Positions 1 to 7,655 of a stretch of 64,000 nt of DNA are shown here, one piece after another (positions within the stretch are counted from its first letter, which is position 1; every line of letters starts with the position of its first letter). Made by a program: the position numbers and the translations under genes. The notes beneath the pieces are model-generated. The model was not told the origin of the DNA. It saw nothing but the letters and a program-made list of their open reading frames with translations, and did no database searches. This stretch comes from Psococerastis gibbosa (taxonomy: Eukaryota; Arthropoda; Insecta; Psocodea; Psocidae). Location: contig OZ020489.1 in the NCBI GenBank assembly GCA_963971405.1, forward strand, positions 3,348,001-3,412,000. Reading direction: 5' to 3'.

Positions 1-180
1 TTAGAGCCCATTTATCAGTTTTTTTCTCCAGGGGAGACCCCCGGACCCCCCTTCCTCCAGGGTATAATATGCGTAAAACCTCGCTAATTTGGGCCCATTT
101 ATCGATTTTTTTTTTCTACCGGGGTATCAAAGTCTTGGGGTCCTAAAGCCCCCCCCCCCAGAAATTTTGGGAATTTACGC
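1..180. repeat. G/C-tract repeat fragment at window edge
   Basis: Two imperfect copies of a phrase reading roughly GCCCATTTATC-T(n)-CTCC(A)GGGG occur at about 5-50 and 90-160, each followed by a C-rich run. The GCGTAAAAC phrase and the C tract resemble the interior of the hAT-like element at 63304-63568. This looks like the end of a short transposon cut by the window edge. No coding potential is visible. Confidence 0.4.
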
Positions 181-490
181 CAATGATTCATTTAAATTTA
201 AAACAGCATACAGTATGCTGTATGTAGTAAGACTGCATGATAGGCCATCCACCCTGTACAATGAGAAACTCACACGATGTCAGTAGTATTTAGAAACTCT
301 GCCAGTCTTTATTATTTTTCACTATGCTTTAACTTCGTACTGTAAGCGCTATAATTTTTGTACTTTTGTTGATGACACTGAAGCCCCCCTCTTCCATAAA
401 AATAAATCAATGTATTCGCCCATGATTATAGCAACCCTTAACGACTTTGTTCTCGATACGAAAGTGATTTTTTCTCTTTTTAATTTGCAG

Positions 491-704
491 TTAAACGCGA
501 GTCACTATCGCTGACTGTCAAAGAACTGCCAAAGCCCAGCAGTCTGAAGCTGGACAAGATTGTCAGTCCTGTAGTGCCACAGCCAGGAGCCTGGAAACGC
601 AGCCAACCTAGGCCTGCGGCAGCGAACCTGAAAAATCGCAGGCCTACCACCACGCCAAAGTTCCAACCCAGGAATCAGAGATATCAGTATGGAAACTACG
701 ATAG
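491..704 (+). CDS. MEPCE: MEPCE/Bin3 methyltransferase, exon (first in window, 5' partial)
   Basis: This exon encodes residues 1-71 of the visible product: a basic, proline-rich linker leading into the Bin3 methyltransferase domain. It begins after a polypyrimidine tract and TTTGCAG acceptor at 484-490 and ends at a GTACGT donor at 705. The last codon is split: AG here plus G of the next exon gives Arg. The terminal residues YQYGNYDR match the FQYGNY entry motif just before the catalytic domain in animal MEPCE proteins. Known role of the family: S-adenosylmethionine-dependent capping of the 5' gamma-phosphate of 7SK snRNA, a nuclear activity that stabilises the P-TEFb-inhibiting 7SK particle. 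The linker (KRSQPRP, NRRPTTTP) is low-complexity and not diagnostic alone; identity comes from exact joining to the next exon. Exons 5' of this one must lie left of the window because no start codon context is present. Confidence 0.88.
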
Positions 705-1325
705 GTACGTGTGATCTTATCTTACATTCCCTTATGGCTGGACATGATTGTAACGGCCGATTCTACAATACTTTATTTTAACGGCGCCTTGTCCCTCCCA
801 CGGCGGCACGGATCTTCAATTTCCAGGTGTTTCGGTCATATTTTCTTCTTACTTACTTCTTGCTACTGGCTTCCAGCTTCAGGTGATGCCGATGGCCTGA
901 TGTCGATCGAACGCCCTTTTCGCCAGTGCCCAAAGATTCTTCCGTCGCAGAATTTTTTTCTATTCCTCGCTTGGAATGGAGCATGTGCATCTTCTGGTGA
1001 CAAACCAATTCTATAATAAGAACGATGAGGTACTCCATATAATTCATCATATGGAGATCTCTTTCCTCCCAAAATAGTTCACTATAGAATTGTGTGTTAG
1101 ACAACTATCCACAGGAACGAGCGCATATTTCCCCATTATCATCCGGAAAATTCCGAAGACACAGCTACTTGTCCCCTCCCGCCCAACTTGGCGCCCCTGG
1201 CACTGCCACTCACTGACTCGTTTTGGACCTGCGTTATACAATAGTAATAAAAGTTAACTTGTGGTTATATTGTGATCCGCATAGGTGTTCTATGATGATT
1301 ATTTATTGCTTCTTTGTGATTTCAG
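705..1325 (+). other. MEPCE intron (621 bp)
   Basis: Bordered by GTACGT and TTTCAG. It holds an antisense fragment of a non-LTR retrotransposon (see 848-1010). The remainder shows nothing recognisable. Confidence 0.8.
848..1010 (-). pseudogene. non-LTR retrotransposon C-terminal remnant
   Basis: Read on the minus strand, 885-945 encodes KNLWALAKRAFDRHQAIGIT followed by a stop. This is closely similar to the terminal peptide of the better-preserved minus-strand fragment at 2283-2662, and the untranslated bases after the stop (CAGCTGGAAGCC...GTAAGTAAG) are also shared. Upstream the frame is broken. It is the 3' end of a retrotransposon copy lying antisense in the MEPCE intron. The family is probably a non-LTR element with an RNase H-like end; the exact clade is not resolved. 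Confidence 0.6.
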
Positions 1326-1530
1326 GTATTACGGGTACAGGAATGTAAACCACGAGCCTGACTTGCGGCTACAGTATTTCACGCAGTACCCCGAGCTCTT
1401 CGTCGAAAAGGATGTGCTGGACATTGGATGTAACATTGGTCACGTGACTTTGACCGTGGCCCGTGATTTTGGCGCCAAATCTATCGTCGGGCTGGATATT
1501 GATAAGAAACTTGTTGACATTGCCAGAAAG
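1326..1530 (+). CDS. MEPCE: MEPCE/Bin3 methyltransferase, exon with SAM-binding loop
   Basis: Encodes residues 71-139. It opens by completing the split Arg codon and reads YYGYRN, the conserved start of the Bin3 domain (residues 72-77). Motif I, VLDIGCNIGH (101-110), is the glycine-rich SAM-binding loop, and IVGLDID (124-130) supplies the acidic residue expected to bind the ribose hydroxyls of SAM. The exon ends IARK at phase 0 before a GTAGGT donor at 1531. It follows TTTCAG at 1320-1325. In the family this segment is the N-terminal half of the Rossmann-like methyltransferase fold. All motif residues expected for an active enzyme in this segment are present. A longer open frame starts in the intron at 1285 but lacks homology before 1326, so the splice-defined start is preferred. 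Confidence 0.93.
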
Positions 1531-2062
1531 GTAGGTGTCTTCTGCAGTAGACCTCAACTTTATACTTTAGTTTTTTAAAGTTAGCATGAAAACAAGACTT
1601 TATAGTCTTATTGTTCGCCTTTTGTTAATTTTCAATGAAGTCGTTTTCATTTAATTTCATTTATTTTTTGTGTTTCCATCTATGCCAATCAGGCAGCTCG
1701 CTGACCTGATGAGTTAAATAGTTGTATAGCTGTGCTAACCCGTCTAACAATATGAATTTTGTTGATGGGCATTGTATTGAGAATCCGGTCAAACCTTGTT
1801 AAGGTGGGCAATTATTATTGTTCATGGTAAAGGCCCCCATTCACTGGGTAATTATCGTAACGATTCGTCGCTCGATGTTACAATCGAACGACAAATTGTA
1901 CGTGTGTGGCAATATCGCATCCGATTTTGTGGTTGAACGATCTATTTGAGATCGCAACAGGCAACCCTGATCATGTCGATTGCGATTTGCGATCTGAACA
2001 TCGTTCGATATATCGCACGTGTATGGCGTGATCGAACATGAGCATTGCCAGTCTGCCTGTCT

Positions 2063-2266
2063 CTAGCTTAAGCTTTCGCTAGAGTATGTTTCCACTGGCA
2101 TCCTAAGATAGTTATGCCAATCTTTAGGATGGAAACGTAATTCCTCAAGAACATTGATGTAAGAATATTGATGTCTTTTCAGAAGCCATCTCTTAGTCCA
2201 TTCTCTCTTAGTCTTCCTTTCATTTGTTGTAGAAAGTATTTTTTTTTTATATAAAATGAGGGCCAA
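2063..2266 (-). pseudogene. Harbinger transposase N-terminal remnant
   Basis: An open stretch of 67 codons lies on the minus strand inside the Harbinger element. Visible features are a cluster of basic residues (NERKTKREW), the KRWLLKRHQ block, and the NYLRMPVETY segment that in HARBI1-like transposases precedes the helical DNA-interacting region. Full transposases run to roughly 350-450 residues, so more than four fifths is absent. Assignment rests on recalled family spacing and not on an alignment. Confidence 0.5.
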
Positions 2267-2282
2267 TGCGCTTAAACTAACT

Positions 2283-2662
2283 TACTTCTTACTTGTTAGT
2301 ACAGGGCTTCCAGCTCAGGTGATGCCGACTGCCTGATGTCTCAGAAATGCCCTTGACGCTAGTGCCCACATGTTCGGCGTGCACAGGATCTTTTGATGTG
2401 CGCCCTCCTTTTGTCCAACCTGATCCCGTAGTTTGTCCCGTAGTGTGCATGGGGCCGAGCACTGCAGGAATATGTGTTCTAGTGTTTCATTAGCTAGACC
2501 GCATGCACGGCATACTGGAGATTCGATTAGATGAAAACGGTGTAGGTATTCATTGGTAGTAATGTGGCCTGTTCTTGCTCTAGCAGCAAAGGATGCAACG
2601 CTTCTGCTTATCCCGCGATACTGTACTGCTGAAGCGCTTAAACTAAGTAGTTGTGACTTCAT
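2283..2662 (-). pseudogene. non-LTR retrotransposon C-terminal (RNase H-type) fragment
   Basis: The minus-strand frame 2315-2662 gives 115 codons with the signature of the C-terminal tail of many non-LTR polyproteins: RARTGHITTNEYLHRF, then C-RACGLANETLEHIFLQC. This is the usual Cx2C...H...C cysteine/histidine cluster that follows RNase H-like domains. The stop at 2315 is followed by the same untranslated phrase found at 848-880. No reverse transcriptase core is present, so this is a 5'-truncated copy, antisense to the host gene and lying within the Harbinger element. Clade undetermined (R1/Jockey-like architecture). Confidence 0.7.
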
Positions 2663-2814
2663 GGTTCAACCACGTACGTGTACGTGCTACACGTTCTCAC
2701 TCCGCAAAGAGACAGAATCTTACGATCACATCGGTTTTCGAAAGATAAATCGGACGATTTTCTTGACGATCGTTCGAAACGACAAATCGTCCCGTGAATG
2801 GTGGGCTTAACACG

Positions 2815-2940
2815 ATGTCCCAGAAAGGTATAGATTGTAGGTTCAAGTCCCTGCAAACGCTTTGCATACTACCGAGTTTGCTGCAATTTTGGGACAGGCT
2901 CGGTCCTGGAGGCATCAACTTGGTATGGCCGTTGGCAAAA
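2815..2940 (+). repeat. dispersed family H-like fragment
   Basis: The phrase TACCGAGTTTGCTGCAATTTTG, a GGACAGGCTC variant and CAACTTGGTATGGCCGTTGG recur in diverged form at 13480-13550, 36995-37080 and 62860-62930. A tRNA-like GTAGGTTCAAGTCCC box B lies at about 2838-2852. This is a truncated copy close to the exon acceptor at 2969. Confidence 0.45.
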
Positions 2941-2969
2941 ATCTAAAAAAATCATGTCCTTGGTTTCAG

Positions 2970-3449
2970 AACGTAAAGCACTACGTGCAAGTCACCGAAA
3001 CCCCCGTCTACTCGAATTGCGCGTCCTCGCGCATGCCCACACCGCGCACCCCCCACTACCTGACCACCGACTCACCAGCTCCACAGCGAACCCCCCACTA
3101 CTACCTGCTGGACTCTCCAGTGGCACAGCACACGCCCCGCTACTCGCCCGCCCCCTACCAGACCCCATACCACACCCCCCACTACTCCCCAGCTCCGCAG
3201 ACCAACAGCCCATTCCACCTGGGAGAGTCGCCGCCTCATGCTGGTCCTTCGACGTCCGCCGGGCCTTCGATTGCGTCTGGCATAGATGTAGCTAAGGCTG
3301 CGTCCGCTGCGGTTGGTGCCGCGTCATCGAAGCCGTTTTTCCCCATCTCGATGCCTATTTTGTACGGGCCGTTGGATTTGCCGGGAATGTCGGCGCTTGA
3401 TGATCCGTTTTCGCCCAAGCCGTTTCCGCACAATGTTAGCTTCCTGCAG
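2970..3449 (+). CDS. MEPCE: MEPCE/Bin3 methyltransferase, exon with Pro/His/Tyr-rich insert
   Basis: Encodes residues 140-299 in phase 0 between TTTCAG (2964-2969) and the GTACGT donor at 3450. NVKHYV continues the helix after motif II (human MEPCE has NIRHYL here). FPHNVSFLQ at the end matches the conserved strand before the next exon. Between them lies a ~140-residue insert. Its first half repeats TPHY/TPRY/TPYH units with SPAP spacers, its centre is Ser/Ala-rich, and its end is Pro-rich (LYGPLDLPG, DDPFSPKPFP). Vertebrate MEPCE also has a disordered insert at this position, so it is a family feature, but this one is unusually repetitive. The many TP and SP dipeptides are possible proline-directed phosphorylation sites (inference). 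The codons are strongly C-rich compared with the flanking AT-rich introns. Confidence 0.88.
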
Positions 3450-4343
3450 GTACGTCGATTTTATTGATTTTGGAAAGCTGGCTCCTAGATGTCAGCTTAC
3501 GCTAGCGTTCAGAGTGATAATAGACTTACTATTGGCGTATTGGAACAGGTGAATACCAGTCTGGCGGCGACACGTAACCAAATCTTATTGGGGTTCGCTT
3601 TTACTGTAAAGTCAAGGCAGCCTTACAAGTGTACAAAATCAAATATCGATTGTAGAGTTTTCAAAAATATCCCACAAAATAAGTTTTCCTGAGCATTTTG
3701 ATTATTTTTTTAAATCACGCCATAGCATTAGGCTTCCGCCATGAGGTTCCTTGCTGGCCAATACAACACATAATCTGGTGAACCTCTGCTATTGACGAGA
3801 GCTGGGCACGTCTTAAGGTGTTTTCTGCCTATTTCATCCCGGGTGTCGGGTCAGAAAGGTTCCGCGGTGAAGGTGTTTTTTAAGATAGTCATGATATGTG
3901 CCTCTTTCTAGCACAGATTGGCTACAATAATCGAAATCGATTAGTGCAACAGACGGTTGGTGAGAGGGGACTGGTACATTGCATCACTGGGCATGCCGCA
4001 CTGGTCAGTACATCACCAAAATTGAGAGATCGGGCTTTATATCACAAGACAGGTCCAGAGGAATGAGTTCGAAAAGCCAGTTGGTGTTATGGACGGCCTC
4101 ATACCATGGTTTAGTAATAGTAATAGAAACAATAAAAAGTCCTTAATTATGTATAAAAATTATGACAATATTTGTATTTAGGGATGCGACATTTTTGATA
4201 TAATGCTCTACTATGGAAATTTACGCTAGCACCTGGATGGAGTGCTTTAAGGCTCAAGCAGTATCTTTTAGAACTTCTTCGGTAGTATTGATCAACCTAG
4301 GTTAGGCATTCGGAATTGCTCAATGTCTATCTATTCGTTTCAG
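3450..4343 (+). other. MEPCE intron (894 bp)
   Basis: Bordered by GTACGT and TTTCAG. I recognise no repeat family or conserved element in it. The short open frames here are unsupported. Confidence 0.7.
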
Positions 4344-4562
4344 GGTAGCTACGTCTTGGAGTCAGACGCTTTGCTGGCCACTGAGACTCCGCAGTTTGAC
4401 ACGATACTCTGTCTCAGCGTCACCAAATGGATTCACCTGAACTGGGGCGATGCCGGACTGAAGAGGGCTTTCAGGCGAATGTTTGCACAGTTGCGGCCTG
4501 GGGGGAAGCTTGTCTTAGAGGCTCAGGCGTGGCCTAGCTACAACAAGAAGAAGGCACTCACG
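4344..4562 (+). CDS. MEPCE: MEPCE/Bin3 methyltransferase, catalytic core exon
   Basis: Encodes residues 300-372 in phase 0 on both sides (TTTCAG acceptor at 4338-4343, GTGAGT donor at 4563). It reads GSYVLESD, then [23 protein letters not shown]. The TKW-HLNWGD block is the most diagnostic sequence of Bin3/MEPCE proteins and lines the RNA/SAM pocket. It continues [29 protein letters not shown], equivalent to the GLKR-FRR-LRPGG-LVLEPQPW stretch of the family. The exon completes the Rossmann-like sheet. No frame breaks or missing core residues are visible. The order and phase of the neighbouring exons make a processed pseudogene impossible and an intact gene likely. Confidence 0.94.
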
Positions 4563-5344
4563 GTGAGTATTTAAGCACATACGGTTATTATGGGATTTTT
4601 AAGAGGTTTGCAAGCGACAGGGCAGGCCACAGAAACATGAGGGAGATCTTAGGAAGATGAAGTGTAGGTGTTGGGATAGGCCACTGCTCACCGCAAGCTG
4701 TAGCACCAGAACTGGAACAAGCAGCCAAGCGACAAAGCCGACCACTGAACCGGTGGAGGGTGGCCTGTTATGGCTTGGCATGTCAGAGAAAGACGACGGA
4801 TCTTGTTGTCTGGACAGAGGTGCTGTGAGAGACCGAAACGCCCCGTGAGTTGTAACTCCAGAAAACGCAGAAAAAACAAACTGAGGACAGAAGGCGAAAA
4901 AGCCGACTGCAGAACCAACGGGAGGTTAAAGTGGTGGGTGGTCTTAGTGAGATGCTGGTTTTGGCTTAGGAGTGGAAGAAGAGGGACCCAGGTGGGCTGG
5001 ATGGGTAGCTGGAGGAGTTGGACAATACCGGGGTAGCTTCCTCGTGTAAGCGGGAGTTAGTCGTCATTAGCCTAATACAGTTATAAGCATGCTATTTATA
5101 TTGCGGGTTAAGAAACTTACTGCGCTTTATGTTGGAACCCTACCACGAGAAACGCTTCCTTTGCTATTTCCGCAATGCTTAACATACGGTTTGGCACCAT
5201 CTATTCTATTTTATTATTGTTGGAGGGTCCTTAGTGTCTTCGAGAGAGGTGTAGTGAGAGGCGAAAGCTCATCTCGATCTGTAGTGCCGGAAGGAGGGCA
5301 TGTATAAAAATATATGTAAATAAAAAATTTTTTTTCGCTTGCAG
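4563..5344 (+). other. MEPCE intron (782 bp)
   Basis: Bordered by GTGAGT and TTGCAG. About 4620-5040 is purine-rich and contains imperfect internal repetition (AGCCGACCACTGAACC with AGCCGACTGCAGAACC). A diverged further phrase, GAGAGG-GT-GTGAGAG-CGAAA, occurs at about 4816 and 5245. No coding assignment. Confidence 0.6.
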
Positions 5345-5644
5345 GAGCAAATCTACAAGAACTACATGTCCATAGCATTTATGCCGGACAAATTCATCGA
5401 GTACCTCCTTTCACCACAAGTAGGCTTCACTTCTGTTGAAGAAATCGGGGCGCCGCAGCATAGGAGCAAGGGCTTCAGAAGGCCCATCAGCGTCCTAACC
5501 AAACCTGGACTGACGCCTAGCAGCTGCAACACACCTGTTGGATACACCCCGTATGCACAGAGGGCGTGTGTGCGCCGACCTGTGTATACTTCCCTGGGGT
5601 CTGAAGCTTATGAGGTAGATGATGAGAAGAAGGGTAAGGAATAG
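5345..5644 (+). CDS. MEPCE: MEPCE/Bin3 methyltransferase, terminal exon
   Basis: Encodes residues 373-471 and a TAG stop at 5642-5644, phase 0 after TTGCAG at 5339-5344. EQIYKNYMSIAFMPDKFIEYLLSPQVGFTSVEEIG and SKGFRRPISVL correspond to the family's final helix and strand (human: TIYKNYYRIQLKPEQF, SKGFQRPVYLF). The last ~55 residues (KPGLTPSSCNTPVGYTPYAQ... to DDEKKGKE) extend past the usual end of vertebrate MEPCE. They are encoded by the first unit of a tandem duplication that continues downstream, so this tail may be lineage-specific. The open frame closes cleanly. No polyadenylation signal is evident before the second repeat unit; AATAAA-type strings occur later, at about 6237 and 6623. 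Confidence 0.9.
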   Translation, partial: EQIYKNYMSIAFMPDKFIEYLLSPQVGFTSVEEIGAPQHRSKGFRRPISVLTKPGLTPSSCNTPVGYTPYAQRACVRRPVYTSLGSEAYEVDDEKKGKE

Positions 5645-6133
5645 GTTGGTGGAGAGTTCTTCTTAAGGTCCCATTTCCAGTGACATACGTAACATGTTAT
5701 AACAAACCAGACTGACACTTAGAAGCTGCATACCTCCTATTGGATACATCCCGTATGCGCAGAAGACTTGTGTACACAGACCTAGATGGCGTCTGAGGCT
5801 TATGAGGTAGAATATGAGAAGAAGGGTAAGGAATAGGTTGGTGGAGAGTTCTTCTTATGGTCCCATTTCCAGTGACATACGTAACAAGTTATAACAAACC
5901 AGACTGACACTTAGAAGCTGAAAACCGGCTGTTAGATACACCCCTTATGCACAGAAGACTTGTGTACGCAGACCTGTGTATATCTCGCTTTGTCTGAATC
6001 TTTTTAGGTAGATGATGAGAGGAAAGACAAGGAATAGTATGGTGGAGAGTTCTTTTTAATGTTACCGCCGTCTGTAAACACGTGACAAGCTCTACCAAAC
6101 CTCGACTGACCCGTGTTAGCTTCACCAGCCCTG

Positions 6134-7187
6134 CAGCCCAATTATGGTGATTTGGGATTAACGTAACACCGGGGCTTATATAATACCGAGGTTTATTTTT
6201 AATTACCGCATTCGTAACGTGTCACGTGACGGTATGAAAATAAACCCCAATGTGTTTTCAATGCTATTGATCCAAATGAAGAACCAGTATAATCCGGGCT
6301 GATGGGCCGTGGTCGAATTGAAAGTTGACTTCCAAACGTTTCGTCAACATCTGCGGTCGACATCTTCAGTGGCGCTACGCATTACGACCGCAGATGTTGA
6401 CGAAACGTTTGGAAGTTCACTTTCAATTCGACCACGGCCCATCAGCCCGGATTCTACTGGTTCTTCATTTGACTCCGGCCGTGAAAGCCTTTGCAGTTAC
6501 GCTATTGATTCAATTATTTTAAACTAATGAGTGCAAAATGCCCGGGAAATTCAAATTGATAAATTCATCCTCGGCTATAATTTTGGTCAGTTTTCCATTT
6601 TTGTCTCCCTTAGATGATTAAAATTCTTAAATAAATAATAAATAACGGCTTTATGTTTACCTGGGCGAACCAAAAGACTAGGAAGTCTTCTATGTGCTAA
6701 ACCAGGTAAGGCAAGGAATGGTTAGTATTACAATAATCAAGATTTAAGACTAGTGTTGTTAGTAAAGTTTCCCTAATTCAAAAAAACACAATCAAAAACG
6801 AGAAAAACAACAATCAGTATTGGCCTAGCTGCCCAAAAAGAACTCAAAACAGCATGGACTGTGTCAAGGCCTAATACTGGGATACTGGGCTAGCAGGTGA
6901 GACCTGAGGCTTATTTTGAAAGTGGGATGGCTGGGACCTTAAAGTAGGTATTCCAAATTTCTACCCGTACATTATAATGTTTATTAGTATTCCTTCAATT
7001 GTAAAACAGTGCAACCATTCTCTTGTATTCCAATAATTTATTAATTTAAATTTTCCGCGCATTTTGCCCTCACTTGCTTAAAACAATTGAATCAATACCT
7101 AACACCTTGGGATTTATTTTAATACCGCCACGTGATACCTTACTAATGCGGTATTAAAAATAAAACCAAATCGCCGTAATAGGGCTG
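6134..7187. mobile_element. family B-long: PIF/Harbinger-like element with CTG target duplication
   Basis: The ends are CAGCCCAATTATGGTGATTT and, reversed, CAGCCCTATTACGGCGATTT, flanked by CTG at 6131-6133 and 7188-7190. Removing the element restores CCTGTTGGATA, which is exactly what unit 1 of the host tandem repeat shows at about 5534-5544. Subterminal ACCGC-CGTG(ACA) motifs are shared with 48657-49216. No transposase frame is present. A family F hairpin is nested at 6276-6500. CWG duplications are known for some Harbinger elements (zebrafish Harbinger3). Confidence 0.75.
6276..6500 (+). mobile_element. family F hairpin element, 13-bp target duplication
   Basis: Starts ATGAAGAACCAG and ends CCTTTGCAGTTAC. 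The direct repeat GCTATTGATYCAA flanks it at 6263-6275 and 6501-6513 (12 of 13 identical). The interior is a long inverted repeat: the phrase from GAAGAACCAG through GGGCCGTGGTCGAATTGAAA returns reversed from about 6409 to 6467, with a second arm pair around the AACATCTGCGGTCG phrase. The last ~33 bp (CCGGCCGTGAAAGCC...) have no partner at the other end. Confidence 0.75.
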
Positions 7188-7519
7188 CTGTTGGATAAAC
7201 CAACTAGGCTGAGAGAACTTGTGTAAACAGACCTCATGAATTTAGTTTTAATTCCGCCAGATTGCCGAAACTGCTGTTGGCATTGACCGTAGTGTACTAT
7301 CTTTTTAGTTTTCAATCGAGTGCTTACGAAAAAGGAAATGTTACCCGAAATTTAATTGCCAATTGGGGAGACCCTTATTGCGTAAAGGAGGCGGTAAACA
7401 GGTCCTATGCCCTTTGGCGGGCTTGAAAAACCATAGTGGTAAATTCTTAAAAGATCAAGTCACAGGTAACCATTTAACACTATACCGAACTTATTTACAT
7501 GCCTAGTGCACATAAAACC

Positions 7520-7655
7520 CTTACAATGTAAATTTCATTTAGGGTAGATGGTAACACAATGCCCCGGAAAGGCTTTGATCGTGGGTTCGAGTCCCACGTT
7601 GTCCAGATTTTTCGTATATAATGTCCTGGGGAAGTTGCCTCTTCAACCCAAGTAA
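7520..7655 (+). repeat. SINE family S1 (tRNA-like promoter)
   Basis: Contains GATCGTGGGTTCGAGTCCCA, matching the RNA polymerase III box B consensus GGTTCGANTCC. An A-box-like GGGTAGATGGT lies ~35 bp upstream. The 3' part GAGG/GAAGTTGCCTCTTCAACC is shared with the copies at 10380, 25475 and 56785. Confidence 0.6.

Larger units (their letters stand above)
1831..2807 (-). mobile_element. PIF/Harbinger element with TAA target duplication
   Basis: The ends are imperfect inverted repeats: AGGCCCCCATTCAC at the left and, reversed, AGCCCACCATTCAC at the right (12 of 14 match). Each is flanked by TAA (1828-1830 and 2808-2810), the TWA duplication typical of PIF/Harbinger. Minus-strand codons at 2063-2266 encode a peptide with the spacing KREW-KRWLLKRHQYSYINVL-EL-DWHNYLRM. 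This resembles the N-terminus of Harbinger transposases (aromatic and basic W-x(2,3)-RWLxxR block, then an F/YLRM motif). The catalytic DDE part is missing, and an antisense LINE fragment sits at 2283-2662, so the copy is dead. Confidence 0.62.
1531..2969 (+). other. MEPCE intron (1439 bp)
   Basis: Bordered by GTAGGT and TTTCAG. It contains a PIF/Harbinger element (1831-2807) with an embedded antisense LINE fragment, followed by a short repeat fragment at 2815-2940. About 1560-1660 shares a phrase with 28480-28560 (ACTTTATAGTCTTATTGTTC), a minor dispersed repeat. Confidence 0.8.
5498..7250 (+). repeat. tandem duplication of the MEPCE gene end (3.5 units, last one split)
   Basis: Units begin with (A)ACAAACC-GACTGAC at 5498, 5701, 5893 and 6094, so the periods are 203, 192 and 201 bp. 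Each unit carries the phrases TGGATACA-CCC-TATGC-CAGA, GACCT, GGTAGA-GATGAGA, AAGGAATAG and GGTGGAGAGTTCTT. Unit 1 contains the real C-terminal codons and stop; units 2 and 3 are diverged and carry in-frame stops. The fourth unit is interrupted after 6133 by a 1054-bp transposon and resumes at 7188 with CTGTTGGATAAACC, fading by about 7250. Confidence 0.85.

Noticed and set aside
711-1016. 101-codon forward open frame in the first intron
   Set aside because: It lies opposite a retrotransposon tail readable on the minus strand and begins inside the splice donor region; no domain.
2862-3467. 201-codon frame extending the third MEPCE exon at both ends
   Set aside because: Homology starts exactly after TTTCAG at 2969 and ends before GTACGT at 3450; the outer codons are intron.
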